A stretch of DNA of 36,969 bases, from IMG/VR virus record IMGVR_UViG_3300017527_000966, positions 1-36,969 of that record, one strand, 5' to 3'. Both the position numbers and the translations under genes were made by a program. The stretch comes from a virus. The stretch's first letter is position 1. The number at the start of each line of letters is the position of its first letter. Of the stretch, positions 1-7,231 are shown one piece after another. The notes under the pieces are model-generated. The model saw nothing but the letters and a program-made list of their open reading frames with translations, was not told the DNA's origin and did no database searches.

Positions 1-28
1 AATTCGTCAGTATCGCAACTTTTGACAT
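1..28 (-). CDS. Start of an unidentified gene, cut by the window edge
   Basis: Only the first nine codons (MSKVAILTN) are present before the left edge. I place the start at 28 because the ATG follows AAAGGAGAAGAAG, a good ribosome binding site. An upstream ATG in another frame has none. The 100-nt leader carries the TTGCAAGCGCTTGCAA palindrome. Nothing can be said about function. Confidence 0.6.
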
Positions 29-77
29 CTTCTTCTCCTTTCATCGACGATTCCGTGACCGGTCGTCGTTCTGAAAT

Positions 78-93
78 TTGCAAGCGCTTGCAA
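78..93. promoter_or_regulatory. Palindrome TTGCAAGCGCTTGCAA, copy 1
   Basis: A perfect 16-bp palindrome lies in the leader of the partial gene starting at 28. It is one of four copies in the window, all intergenic. A weak promoter-like pair on the minus strand (TATTAT at 97-102, TTTTGC at 119-124, spacer 16) would put the transcription start inside the palindrome, which would suit a repressor site. The promoter is doubtful; the palindrome is certain. Confidence 0.7.
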
Positions 94-130
94 CGAATAA
101 TACACTATCATAAGCCAGGCAAAATTACAA

Positions 131-466
131 CTACGTTTCTTTGACCTTGATATTCATATCGACCTCCCACTTGTTACCCTTATTCGTCTCCATGTAAAAC
201 GTGACTTTATACATCGATTCTCCCTCAATTCCCGCTTTACACTGAATTGCAAGGGCATTGTCAGAATAGCTTCCGTTTGGATCATCTGCAAGCTTCTTAC
301 TCGCCTGGACAAGAATTTCTGTGCTCTTATCAGTCCCGTCCTTGTCCTCTGCGGTGACAGAGCTAGACGCAAGCTCAACAACCTCGTCAGCCTCCTGATT
401 ATTCAAAATACTGCCTGCTATAAAGAACGCTTCATAGTTCTGCTTCGTTACTTTCTCAAGTGCCAC
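131..466 (-). CDS. Small conserved phage protein, beta-sandwich-like
   Basis: This 111-residue protein starts with GTG after GGGGGTGAACC. The core reads FFIAGSILN, then SSVTAEDKDGTD, and a C-terminal beta-rich stretch (YKVTFYMETNKGNKWEVDMN) that ends in a Lys/Glu-rich strand. This is the layout of a small protein family I associate with phage structural clusters, probably a single Ig-like beta-sandwich. It sits 10 nt downstream of the nonapeptide-repeat protein and closes the adhesin cluster, so a virion or decoration role is plausible. It has no signal peptide, membrane segment or threonine tail. The biochemical function is unknown. Confidence 0.75.
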   Translation of the reverse strand: MALEKVTKQNYEAFFIAGSILNNQEADEVVELASSSVTAEDKDGTDKSTEILVQASKKLADDPNGSYSDNALAIQCKAGIEGESMYKVTFYMETNKGNKWEVDMNIKVKET

Positions 467-476
467 GGTTCACCCC

Positions 477-785
477 CTACGTGTTACAAGGTTTCACATC
501 TCTGAAAAACAGCATTTCTTCTGAGCGCCGAAAAAACTGTAGCTCCGCACTTCTACGAAAAACTTCTTCTTCCTCACCGCGCTGAAAAACAGTCTCTGTC
601 AATTCGCCCCTAAAAACTGTTTCTTCTTGTACCCTCTGGAACGTAGTTTGGACTGCTTCTCTCCTGATCCAACAGACTACATCGCCGATCGGAGGGAAAA
701 AATCTACTTCCTCTCCATACCCACTTGTTACAATGAGATGCTTCGTCGTGCCGTTGCCATACCCTATCGTTATTATCTTAGACAT
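477..785 (-). CDS. Phage structural-type protein with nonapeptide repeats
   Basis: The 102-residue product starts at an ATG after CGGAGTAAC. The N-terminal 37 residues (MSKIITIGYGNGTTKHLIVT) resemble the short beta-strand start of a common small phage structural protein. From residue 47 onward it is an exact 9-residue repeat of the form x-[VF]-F-[RQ]-x-x-x-x-E: TTFQRVQEE, TVFRGELTE, TVFQRGEEE, EVFRRSAEL, QFFRRSEEM, with a degenerate unit before and after. Alternating hydrophobic and charged residues suggest stacked short strands, comparable to the R-T-I-x-V-x-A-E-x nonapeptides of other phage proteins. Function unknown. Confidence 0.75.
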   Translation of the reverse strand: MSKIITIGYGNGTTKHLIVTSGYGEEVDFFPPIGDVVCWIRREAVQTTFQRVQEETVFRGELTETVFQRGEEEEVFRRSAELQFFRRSEEMLFFRDVKPCNT

Positions 786-794
786 GTTACTCCG

Positions 795-2327
795 TTACGA
801 GGTTGTTGTAGTAGTCGTGGTCGTACTGGTCGTCGTCGTTGAGCCTGCCCTTCTCCGTTCGTAGACGTTTTCATGTGCGGGCACTCCGAACTGATCAAAC
901 AAATCAAACCTTGCAACTTCTGTCACGTTATCAGCTTTATAGAAAATCATCTGATTTAAAGCGGTATCAATCTTCCAGCGCCCACCTTGAATATCCTCCA
1001 AAAACTCACCACCAGCAGACGTCCAAAGGCCAGAACCGTGACTAGCAGTCAACTGCGTATCAACATCTGCAGGAAGCGTTCCAAACGAAGTCAGCGTTCT
1101 CGTAGCATACGCCCAAATGTCAGCAGCCAGTGTGCCAAAACCAGTCAGTGTTCTTGAACCTGCCGCCCACACCGCAGTCGCAACGTCAGCGACCAACGTA
1201 CCAAAAGACGTCAGCGTTCTTGTGCCATATCCCCAAACGTCAGCTACCATCGTGGACAAAGTCGTAACGATTCCGTCTATCTTGACTTCGTTTGCATCAA
1301 CTTCAGCAATGATATTCGTCTCCATCGTACCAAGCTGAGCCGTCGTTGCTAATGCCGACACATCCGCTTTAAAATCATCAACGTCCGTAACTCCTACCCC
1401 TTTTACTGCTCCAATATCTACTTCGCCTGTCAAGGTCCTACTGACAGCTAACCAAACTGCCGCAGCTACATCTGCCACAAGCGTTCCAAATGAGGTCAGT
1501 GTTCTTGTACCATGAGCCCATATGTCCGTAACAAGCGTTCCAAAGGACGTAAGTGTTCTTGCCCCAGCAGCCCATACAGACGTAGTAATGTCAGAAACTA
1601 ATGTTCCAAATGAGGTCAACGTTCTGGTTCCAGCAGACCAGATGTCAGTCACCATCGTTGATAGCGTGGTCGTTATCGCATCTATTTTCGTTTCATTTGC
1701 ATCGACCTCCGCAATGATATTCGTCTCCGCTGCATCTAATTCTGCCTTCGTCGGTGCCGTATACGTCCCCAGACCTGCAACAACATGTCCTTCCACATTT
1801 GCTTCAATAGCAAGTGCGCTGACGTCTGCTTTGTACTGGCCAGGGTTGTCCAGGTCAGTCTGAGCAGTGTCCAGCTGCACAGACAAATCTTGTAAATCGT
1901 CACCATCGCCTCCTCGAATATTCGACTCAGTGACGGATAATGCCTGATCAATATCGTCGATAAAATGCCCGACCTTAATCTCTCCTGTCAGCGGGACATT
2001 CTTGGCATCTGTTCCTGGCGACTGATCCACCCTAGCCTCATACGTATCATCGGCTGCCGGGTTGTCTATGGTACTGGTATCAAAATCATAATGATACACA
2101 CCTGGATCGTTCGTTGAATCCGTCTCCGTCATCGCCTTCTGTCTTGTCGTCCATCCAGAATTCTTGAAATCCAACTCACCTGCATCGAAGTCAAACCAGT
2201 ATCCGTCACTCACTCTTCTGATCGAAAGCAGGATATCAGTCTTCCCTGTTATCGGGTCCAGCGAACCATCAAGGATCATTGCCTCGATTCGTTCAGTGTC
2301 TCCTGTCTGTATTCGTACTGAATTCAT
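795..2327 (-). CDS. Tail-fibre-like repeat protein with C-terminal Thr tail
   Basis: This protein of about 510 residues appears to start at the ATG at 2327 (AGGAGGTTGTG-ATG); GTG at 2330 is too close to the ribosome binding site. Residues 1-120 look like a beta-sandwich of the BppU/baseplate Ig-like sort (IEAMILDGSLDPITGKTDI). The middle holds at least six copies of a unit W-x-x-x-x-RTLTSFGTL, spaced 18 or 22 residues. A block beginning ETNIIAEVDANE occurs twice, so about 130 residues were duplicated. After a unique segment (FEDLFDQFG-like end), it finishes GSTTTTS, then a run of Thr, Ser, stop. Probable fibre or baseplate component; the exact role is inferred. Confidence 0.8.
   Translation of the reverse strand: MNSVRIQTGDTERIEAMILDGSLDPITGKTDILLSIRRVSDGYWFDFDAGELDFKNSGWTTRQKAMTETDSTNDPGVYHYDFDTSTIDNPAADDTYEARVDQSPGTDAKNVPLTGEIKVGHFIDDIDQALSVTESNIRGGDGDDLQDLSVQLDTAQTDLDNPGQYKADVSALAIEANVEGHVVAGLGTYTAPTKAELDAAETNIIAEVDANETKIDAITTTLSTMVTDIWSAGTRTLTSFGTLVSDITTSVWAAGARTLTSFGTLVTDIWAHGTRTLTSFGTLVADVAAAVWLAVSRTLTGEVDIGAVKGVGVTDVDDFKADVSALATTAQLGTMETNIIAEVDANEVKIDGIVTTLSTMVADVWGYGTRTLTSFGTLVADVATAVWAAGSRTLTGFGTLAADIWAYATRTLTSFGTLPADVDTQLTASHGSGLWTSAGGEFLEDIQGGRWKIDTALNQMIFYKADNVTEVARFDLFDQFGVPAHENVYERRRAGSTTTTSTTTTTTTTS
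798..842 (-). repeat. Threonine tract, C-terminal (repeat fibre protein)
   Basis: Fifteen consecutive Thr/Ser codons use mixed ACA, ACC, ACG and ACT, and end TCG-TAA. Confidence 0.95.
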
Positions 2328-2336
2328 CACAACCTC

Positions 2337-2822
2337 CTACGACGTGCCGTCTACTAACGGCCTCACATCATTTATATCGTCAGGATTAGGAAACCTCTGT
2401 CCTTCCCCAGCAGGATCATTAATCAAGAAATTGTCTGTGGCATTAAACACGTCCCTCTCCGCAGAAGCATCAATTTTATTTCTAAACCGTGTATAACTGC
2501 TAAATGGTTCAATTACTCCCGTACATCCTGGCTCATCACAAGGCCCACTTACTGCAAAGAACCACTTGTCGCATTCTGAACATCTGCCGAGCATCATACT
2601 CGGGCGCTCCGGATGCAGACCATTCTCGAACTTAAAATACTTGAGTGCTTCCCCGGTTGCAGGGACCGGATAGGCATAGAACACTCCACCATCCATGAAA
2701 CCATACTCACAGAACACTTCAACCCACTCCTGCCCTTTCGTCTCATTTGCCTCATAGTGAACTGCCTGCACTTTAAGCCGCGACAGATTTTTCACCACTA
2801 CTGGATCTGTTAAAGTTATCAT
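2337..2822 (-). CDS. Hypothetical protein with zinc-ribbon-like cysteines
   Basis: The 161-residue product starts at an ATG after AGGAGGTGGAAGG. The start lies inside the 3' end of the glycosyltransferase gene (50-nt overlap). A CxxC-x12-CxxxxC arrangement (GRCSECDKWFF, then GPCDEPGC) in the middle looks like a zinc ribbon. The remainder is mixed alpha/beta without a motif I recognise. It ends Gly-Thr-Ser-TAG, the same Thr-Ser-stop terminus as the tract-bearing genes, possibly a residual tail. It lies between the glycosyltransferase and the repeat fibre gene. No function assigned. Confidence 0.7.
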   Translation of the reverse strand: MITLTDPVVVKNLSRLKVQAVHYEANETKGQEWVEVFCEYGFMDGGVFYAYPVPATGEALKYFKFENGLHPERPSMMLGRCSECDKWFFAVSGPCDEPGCTGVIEPFSSYTRFRNKIDASAERDVFNATDNFLINDPAGEGQRFPNPDDINDVRPLVDGTS

Positions 2823-4062
2823 CCTTCCACCTCCTAATCAATTTGCTGTAAACATCAACAGTCTTGTCTGCGGCTATGCTCCAATCAAACGCCTTTGCCC
2901 TTTGTAGCCCCAGTGACCTAAGTTCTTTTCTTGCATCTTCATTCTGTCTAAGAAACTTCATAGCCCTATGAATCTGACCCGGATTATTCGGCTCAATGAT
3001 CATGGCAAACTCCTCATCACCATCTACCACAATTTCTCCCAACCCATCTACCTCCGTACAAACAAGCGGGACTCCCATGGACATAAACTCAAGGGCAACA
3101 ATTCCAAACGGTTCGTGCGTCGAAGGCATCAATCCGATCTCTGACAACGAATACAGTCCCTTCAAGATATCGTCTTGCTGGAAGCCTATCCACTGTAATC
3201 GGTCAGGGTGCTTCTTTATCACATCACGCACGATCTGCGTCACTTCCCAACGTTCCTTGTCTTCCTCTGTATTCGCATTCACTTCTCCAGCTATCACAAC
3301 ACAGTATCCAGAATCCCATCTACGAAGAGCGCTCAACAACGGTCGTATGCCTTTCATATCAGCAATACGTCCTACAAACAGGGCAATCGGTCTATCAGGC
3401 AGATCCAGCTTTTTTCTTGCCCGCTGTGCAGCCTTCAGATCCATCTTCCACTCATCAGTTCTAATTCCATTCGGTATAACATTGATCCGTCTCTCTGTCA
3501 TAAACACTTCTCTGGCCATATTCTCGTATGCCTTAGAACACAAGATCAACTCATCACTATCAACAATTAAATGCCCTTCCTGCTGCATCAAATAAATATC
3601 AGCTTCCCCATATTTCGGAGCTGTCATTCTCCGCTTCTGACTTGGCGTCATATCCGCGCCCTGCATCAGCTTCGAAATGCACAGGTGCATCGTTCCAACC
3701 ATCGGTACATGCAAAGCATCTCTGGCCATTCTTGCAACCTGGATCGAGTTCCACTCGTGGACATGAATCAAATCCCACCGCTTGCCTTCTGCCAACAACT
3801 TGCACAGCGTCTTTCCCAGCTGTATGTCGTTCATCAACAGGCTTGACATATTTGGATGGATCGGCTTCCAGCAAACCAGCTTGTCAGAATGATACTTAGT
3901 ACATCCAAAATACTTCTTTGGCTCGTCATCTGGACCATTGACCAGCATGTCGATTTCTACATCTCCACGGGCTGCCATTGCTCTAAACAGCTCCCTGACA
4001 TGTCGGCCCATTCCACCAAGAATATACTCAGGATCTTCCTGACAAACTACAAGTACCTTCAT
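2773..4062 (-). CDS. GT4-family (GT-B fold) glycosyltransferase
   Basis: The product is predicted to transfer a sugar from a nucleotide-sugar donor. I start it at 4062 because that ATG overlaps the upstream TGA (ATGA), giving 429 residues. The N-terminal Rossmann domain has a glycogen-synthase-like acceptor loop (YILGGMGRHVREL, from residue 13). The C-terminal domain has IPNGI (196-200), LFVGRIADMKG (228-238, with Arg232 and Lys237) and the retaining GT4 E-x7-E motif, Glu317 and Glu325 in HEPFGIVALEF. All hallmark residues are present, so it should be active. It is translationally coupled to three adhesin-like genes in a structural cluster, which suggests a virion or cell-surface acceptor. 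Donor and acceptor cannot be read from the sequence. Confidence 0.9.
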   Translation of the reverse strand: MKVLVVCQEDPEYILGGMGRHVRELFRAMAARGDVEIDMLVNGPDDEPKKYFGCTKYHSDKLVCWKPIHPNMSSLLMNDIQLGKTLCKLLAEGKRWDLIHVHEWNSIQVARMARDALHVPMVGTMHLCISKLMQGADMTPSQKRRMTAPKYGEADIYLMQQEGHLIVDSDELILCSKAYENMAREVFMTERRINVIPNGIRTDEWKMDLKAAQRARKKLDLPDRPIALFVGRIADMKGIRPLLSALRRWDSGYCVVIAGEVNANTEEDKERWEVTQIVRDVIKKHPDRLQWIGFQQDDILKGLYSLSEIGLMPSTHEPFGIVALEFMSMGVPLVCTEVDGLGEIVVDGDEEFAMIIEPNNPGQIHRAMKFLRQNEDARKELRSLGLQRAKAFDWSIAADKTVDVYSKLIRRWKDDNFNRSSSGEKSVAA

Positions 4063-4580
4063 CCTAACACCTGTACCTCTCCCCAACAATTCAACGTCTT
4101 GTAACTGGCTCCATAATTCGTCCATACCAATCGCAGAACCCGCGTGCTCGCACCCGTGGCATACAGATATGCATTAGTCAATGAGATATAATTCCCTGCC
4201 GAATCAAAAACCTTATGTGACAAATTCTGTGCCGCTGCCTTCTTCGAATAGTGAGCATTGTACGCTCCAGACGTTATCGATCCATGTCCCCCCACCGAAA
4301 CAGTCGATGCCTCTAACTGACTGCGTGTCGCGATTCCAATTACCCCAGACTTAGCTCCTCCCTCTGCTACTGTCTTTATTCCCCTCAGCGAGAACATGAC
4401 CACATTCGCTTCAAATGGCACCGTTATATCCCACTCACCAGGATCTCCTGGAAGAGGCGCTACTGAAAGCGTCGTGTTGCTTACCTCGATATTCTCCGGC
4501 TGATCATGATGCTGGTCTACCCCGATATTCTCCAGATCCGCATGCAAAAGTGGATGCATCAAAACGCCTTGTAATCTCAT
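4059..4580 (-). CDS. Adhesin-like protein, third of three tandem paralogues
   Basis: The protein has 173 residues, starts MRL, and has GGGGGTGAA before its ATG. Its C-terminal half carries the shared pattern YSK-x-LSHKVFD-x-YISLTNAYLY, also found in the two genes upstream. The N-terminal 30 residues contain a His-rich DQHHDQP segment like the DDHH/NDHH motif in the paralogues and in many tail-fibre N-termini. The central beta-rich part has diverged most. It is probably a small receptor-binding or tail-tip decoration protein. Its stop overlaps the glycosyltransferase start by ATGA, so the two are probably made in coupled fashion. Confidence 0.75.
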   Translation of the reverse strand: MRLQGVLMHPLLHADLENIGVDQHHDQPENIEVSNTTLSVAPLPGDPGEWDITVPFEANVVMFSLRGIKTVAEGGAKSGVIGIATRSQLEASTVSVGGHGSITSGAYNAHYSKKAAAQNLSHKVFDSAGNYISLTNAYLYATGASTRVLRLVWTNYGASYKTLNCWGEVQVLG

Positions 4581-5056
4581 TTCACCCCCACCGTACCATA
4601 CACTGACAAGTTCCTGCTCAAAATATACGTATTATAAAACTCCAGTACAGCCTCATCACCATCAATGTATGCATCTCTCAGCACGATCGAGTTCTGTCCA
4701 AAACTTTTGTTCGACAGGTACGAATCTCCATGCAGTCTGGAGTACCCGCCTATGTAGCTCTGCGTTCCACTTGGATACGGCCTTAGCGAAAAAGCGCTGC
4801 ACTCTTGAGACGTGTCGCCTGCAACGAACCATGCTCCGCAGTGACCCTGAATATCTACGTTCGGAGTGCCTCTTAAATTCCCATGCATCACCTTATGGCC
4901 ATCATTCCCAAGATCGTATCTAAACTCATAGGCAGTCAATCCAGCAATTGCCTGGGAGTTGATCAGAATCGTGAAATACGTTCCCTGCAAGTGATGATCG
5001 TTTGGCAGCGAATTAATCAGGTCATGATCAGTAATTATCTGTCTATTCAATCTCAT
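4577..5056 (-). CDS. Adhesin-like protein, second of three tandem paralogues
   Basis: This 159-residue protein starts MRLNRQ. It contains NSLPNDHHLQG near residue 20 and a C-terminal region matching its neighbours: DSYLSNKSFGQNSIVLRDAY, followed by a strand with LEFYNTYI. It is the most divergent of the three and carries two cysteines in the variable middle part that the others lack. Overlap with the downstream gene is 4 nt. Triplication with divergence in the middle fits a set of receptor-binding proteins. No enzymatic motif is visible. Confidence 0.72.
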   Translation of the reverse strand: MRLNRQIITDHDLINSLPNDHHLQGTYFTILINSQAIAGLTAYEFRYDLGNDGHKVMHGNLRGTPNVDIQGHCGAWFVAGDTSQECSAFSLRPYPSGTQSYIGGYSRLHGDSYLSNKSFGQNSIVLRDAYIDGDEAVLEFYNTYILSRNLSVYGTVGVK

Positions 5057-5060
5057 TTTT

Positions 5061-5564
5061 TCACCAAACCAATGCTTGCCCTTTCACCCACAACGTAGCA
5101 GATCCACCAAACGTATTTCTAAACGTCAGGCGCAACGTCGATCCCGTAATCAGTGCATCTCGTAATGCTATGTACCTGTTACTCGACCCCGTGTTATCAT
5201 CAAAAATCTTATGCGACAGATAAGCATCCGAATTCTGCTTCGAGTACGTTGAGGCATACACCTTATACATCGAGCCCGTCTCACGGATACTATGACCCAT
5301 CGCCTCTGAAGCATCCCTCGTAACAACAATCTCCGCGCCTTCACGCCATTGCCCCGTATTCCACATCGGCTTCTTCCCTGTAATCTGTACTCGGGCAATC
5401 TGGAAATCATTATGAGGCAGCGAGATATCAAGATTGTACGACGTCCCAGGTGGCAAGGACTGCGTCGTGTTGTTTATCGTCACAGACTCAGGGGCTGGGT
5501 GATGATCATCCGCAGCCCCATCGTCCGGATGCTGTCGACCATCAGCTTCTGGCTGTAGTCTCAT
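5061..5564 (-). CDS. Adhesin-like protein, first of three tandem paralogues
   Basis: The protein is 167 residues and starts MRLQPEADGR after GGAGTAGGTGA. The N-terminus has GAADDHHPAPES, the His motif shared by the cluster. The C-terminal half has YSKQNSDAYLSHKIFDD, RYIALRDALITG and a final WVKGQALVW strand, closely parallel to the gene at 4059. The fold is probably all-beta and lectin-like or fibre-tip-like. It follows the signal-peptide fibronectin-III gene by 4 nt and heads the adhesin/glycosyltransferase run. Function is inferred from cluster position and paralogy only. Confidence 0.75.
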   Translation of the reverse strand: MRLQPEADGRQHPDDGAADDHHPAPESVTINNTTQSLPPGTSYNLDISLPHNDFQIARVQITGKKPMWNTGQWREGAEIVVTRDASEAMGHSIRETGSMYKVYASTYSKQNSDAYLSHKIFDDNTGSSNRYIALRDALITGSTLRLTFRNTFGGSATLWVKGQALVW

Positions 5565-5568
5565 TCAC

Positions 5569-6273
5569 CTACTCCGTCTTCACTTTGATCGTCACATTAT
5601 AGACTGGCGTTGGTGCTGTTTTATCAATGGTTACACTAACTTCGTTTGAATTTTCACTGAACGCAATAGTTCCAGTTGGATCGGCAGCTTCATCAAAGGC
5701 AACCATAACAAAGTAAAACGTTTTCTTTTCACCAGAAGCGACCGTCATCGTTTCAGTCGTTGTATACTGCGGTCCTGCTTGCCCAGTATAGTCGATCACC
5801 GCAAGCTCTTGGTAATCTTGACCAGGCGTTTCTGTAGAGTAAAGCTTCCACTGTTTCACCAACTCTACGCTGATCTGCTTCCAGGCAAACGTAATGTCGT
5901 CACCCTCAAGAGTAGCAGTCAGCTCATAGGGTGCAAAGTTATAAATCCAATAAACTTCGTTACTGTCACCGCTCTCTAAAGGCGGATCGTCAGTATTAAA
6001 TGCCCTAACTACAAAGAACTTTTTAATCGCTTCTGTTCCGGTTCCAGTAAACGCAAAATCAATCTCCTCCGTTCCTGCCGGTATAACGGCACCAAACTGG
6101 ACAAAACCAGATCCACTTACATCGCTAACAAAAGCCTTATACCCTGCCAAATTCGTCTCTGTATTCGCATCCCATGCAAGCGTAATCTCCACCTCACCCG
6201 CCATTGCTACAGAAAAAGATAGCATCAATGCAAACACCGTTGAAAACAAAAACACTCCAATCTTCTTAAACAT
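5569..6273 (-). CDS. Exported protein with two fibronectin type III-like domains
   Basis: The ATG at 6273 follows GGAGGTGAGAAAA and gives 234 residues. The ATG at 6288 overlaps that ribosome binding site and is rejected. Residues 1-26 (MFKKIGVFLFSTVFALML, ending SVAMAG) are a Sec signal peptide with an AMA-type cleavage site. Two beta-sandwich repeats follow. The first begins LAWDANTETNLAGYKAF, a typical bacterial FnIII start; the second is around TATLEGDDITFAWK. There is no sortase or lipoprotein signal. An exported FnIII protein within a phage tail cluster is odd. It could act at the host envelope or be a captured host gene. Confidence 0.85.
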   Translation of the reverse strand: MFKKIGVFLFSTVFALMLSFSVAMAGEVEITLAWDANTETNLAGYKAFVSDVSGSGFVQFGAVIPAGTEEIDFAFTGTGTEAIKKFFVVRAFNTDDPPLESGDSNEVYWIYNFAPYELTATLEGDDITFAWKQISVELVKQWKLYSTETPGQDYQELAVIDYTGQAGPQYTTTETMTVASGEKKTFYFVMVAFDEAADPTGTIAFSENSNEVSVTIDKTAPTPVYNVTIKVKTE

Positions 6274-6306
6274 TTTTCTCACCTCCATCTTTAAAGTTTA
6301 TTCCTC

Positions 6307-6705
6307 TTACTTCCTCATCCTCTCAAGCGTCGTCGCTATTGCCTTCTGGTTGTTACTCACCCCTTGCAAAACCTTTGCCATGGCCTCCAGCGACTTAGCG
6401 ATCTCAGCCGGTACATACCACAGTGGTCTGCCACTCTCATCATAACGATTGTGAATATCCCAGGTCTGACGCACCAATAACCTTGTCTCCTTCACGTGCT
6501 CACATATCTGTTTCAGCAGGTCAGTCTGTCCTCTGCAGCCCTCCACTAAATCATGTACATCCATGGCACATCTAGGCACGCCTTCTACCACACCATTCTT
6601 CTTATTTCGATACGTCTTCAAAAAAGCAAATACCTCCCTCAACACCAGCAGCGCAACTACGGCTCCAAGCCCAACATGGATCAAATTTGCAGACTCTCCC
6701 TCCAT
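6307..6705 (-). CDS. Single-pass membrane protein with coiled coil (holin-like candidate)
   Basis: The 132-residue product has one hydrophobic segment near residues 9-30 (LIHVGLGAVVALLVLREVF). A basic turn and a long helical region follow, with heptad-like hydrophobics to the C-terminus (EIAKSLEAMAKVLQGV). The start follows TAGGAGTGAGC, where TAG is the stop of the previous gene. Size and topology would fit a class III-like holin or a phage membrane anchor, and fibre regions often end with lysis genes. However, no endolysin is adjacent, so the role is uncertain. Confidence 0.6.
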   Translation of the reverse strand: MEGESANLIHVGLGAVVALLVLREVFAFLKTYRNKKNGVVEGVPRCAMDVHDLVEGCRGQTDLLKQICEHVKETRLLVRQTWDIHNRYDESGRPLWYVPAEIAKSLEAMAKVLQGVSNNQKAIATTLERMRK

Positions 6706-6714
6706 TGCTCACTC

Positions 6715-7005
6715 CTACGTCGTTGTTGTCGTCGTCGTGCTTGTGGTACTCGTTGTCGTCGTGGTAGTCGTTACAGCGTGGCCACCTCCAGGGGACATAC
6801 GAGTCTCCCATTTCGTCGTTGCACTGTTGTACTCTAAAACATCCCCATCACCCAATCCTGCTGCGTCCACGTCCAGCAAAGCAGACAGCTTCAAGAGTGT
6901 GTTATTCAGGCGCGTCCAATCAAACGTGAACGAACTAGCATTCCAACCTGAGTCTCCGTACTCATTGTATGTCAAACCTGATTCTGGCAACGTCTGCGTT
7001 CCCAT
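6715..7005 (-). CDS. Fibre docking module followed directly by a Thr tail
   Basis: This 96-residue protein starts after TAGGAGATGGT. Residues 15-70 match the docking module seen in two nearby genes: RLNNTLLKLSALLDVD, then GDGDVLEYNSATTKWE. After a Gly-rich turn (SPGGGHAV) it ends in 18 Thr/Ser residues and a stop. It therefore looks like the N-terminus of a fibre with no adhesive domain, leaving only the tract. It may be a naturally truncated fibre, an acceptor slot for domain exchange, or a functional mini-protein presenting the Thr tail. Confidence 0.75.
   Translation of the reverse strand: MGTQTLPESGLTYNEYGDSGWNASSFTFDWTRLNNTLLKLSALLDVDAAGLGDGDVLEYNSATTKWETRMSPGGGHAVTTTTTTTSTTSTTTTTTT
6718..6771 (-). 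repeat. Threonine tract, C-terminal (docking-module protein)
   Basis: Eighteen Thr/Ser codons run directly into TAG. This tract lacks the closing Ser. Confidence 0.95.
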
Positions 7006-7013
7006 ACCATCTC

Positions 7014-7223
7014 CTACGGATACTTATACGGTCTCCATTCGCTCCTGGATGCATCCCATCTCAGGACCATTCCGTCCACCAGAGCATCGACATCAACATC
7101 AAACAGGGCATTCACCTTCAGCAGGACAGCATTCAACTTCTCCACATTTGCATTGTAGATCGCTACCCATTCAGGCTGCCCGTAATCGGCTGTCTCAAGA
7201 TTTGACGGATTCAAAATAGTCAT
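7014..7223 (-). CDS. Stand-alone fibre docking module
   Basis: The 69-residue protein starts after TAGGATAGGTT. Almost its whole length is the docking module: EWVAIYNANVEKLNAVLLKV, then LFDVDVDALVDGMVLRWDAS and a terminal Trp-rich strand. It aligns with the N-termini of the genes at 6715 and 10325 (Trp, LN-x-x-LLKV, DVD, L-x-x-G-x-VL, W). The helix followed by a short beta hairpin is reminiscent of phage fibre attachment segments. As a stand-alone copy it may cap the attachment site or trimerise with the longer fibres. Confidence 0.72.
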   Translation of the reverse strand: MTILNPSNLETADYGQPEWVAIYNANVEKLNAVLLKVNALFDVDVDALVDGMVLRWDASRSEWRPYKYP

Positions 7224-7231
7224 AACCTATC

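Noticed and set aside
78-93. Assigning the palindrome to a named regulator such as CcpA or PurR
   Set aside because: It only resembles LacI-family operators. The host is unknown and the match to any one consensus is incomplete.
3599-3874. Second minus-frame ORF inside the glycosyltransferase gene
   Set aside because: It is an out-of-frame shadow with no start site. The glycosyltransferase frame carries all conserved motifs.
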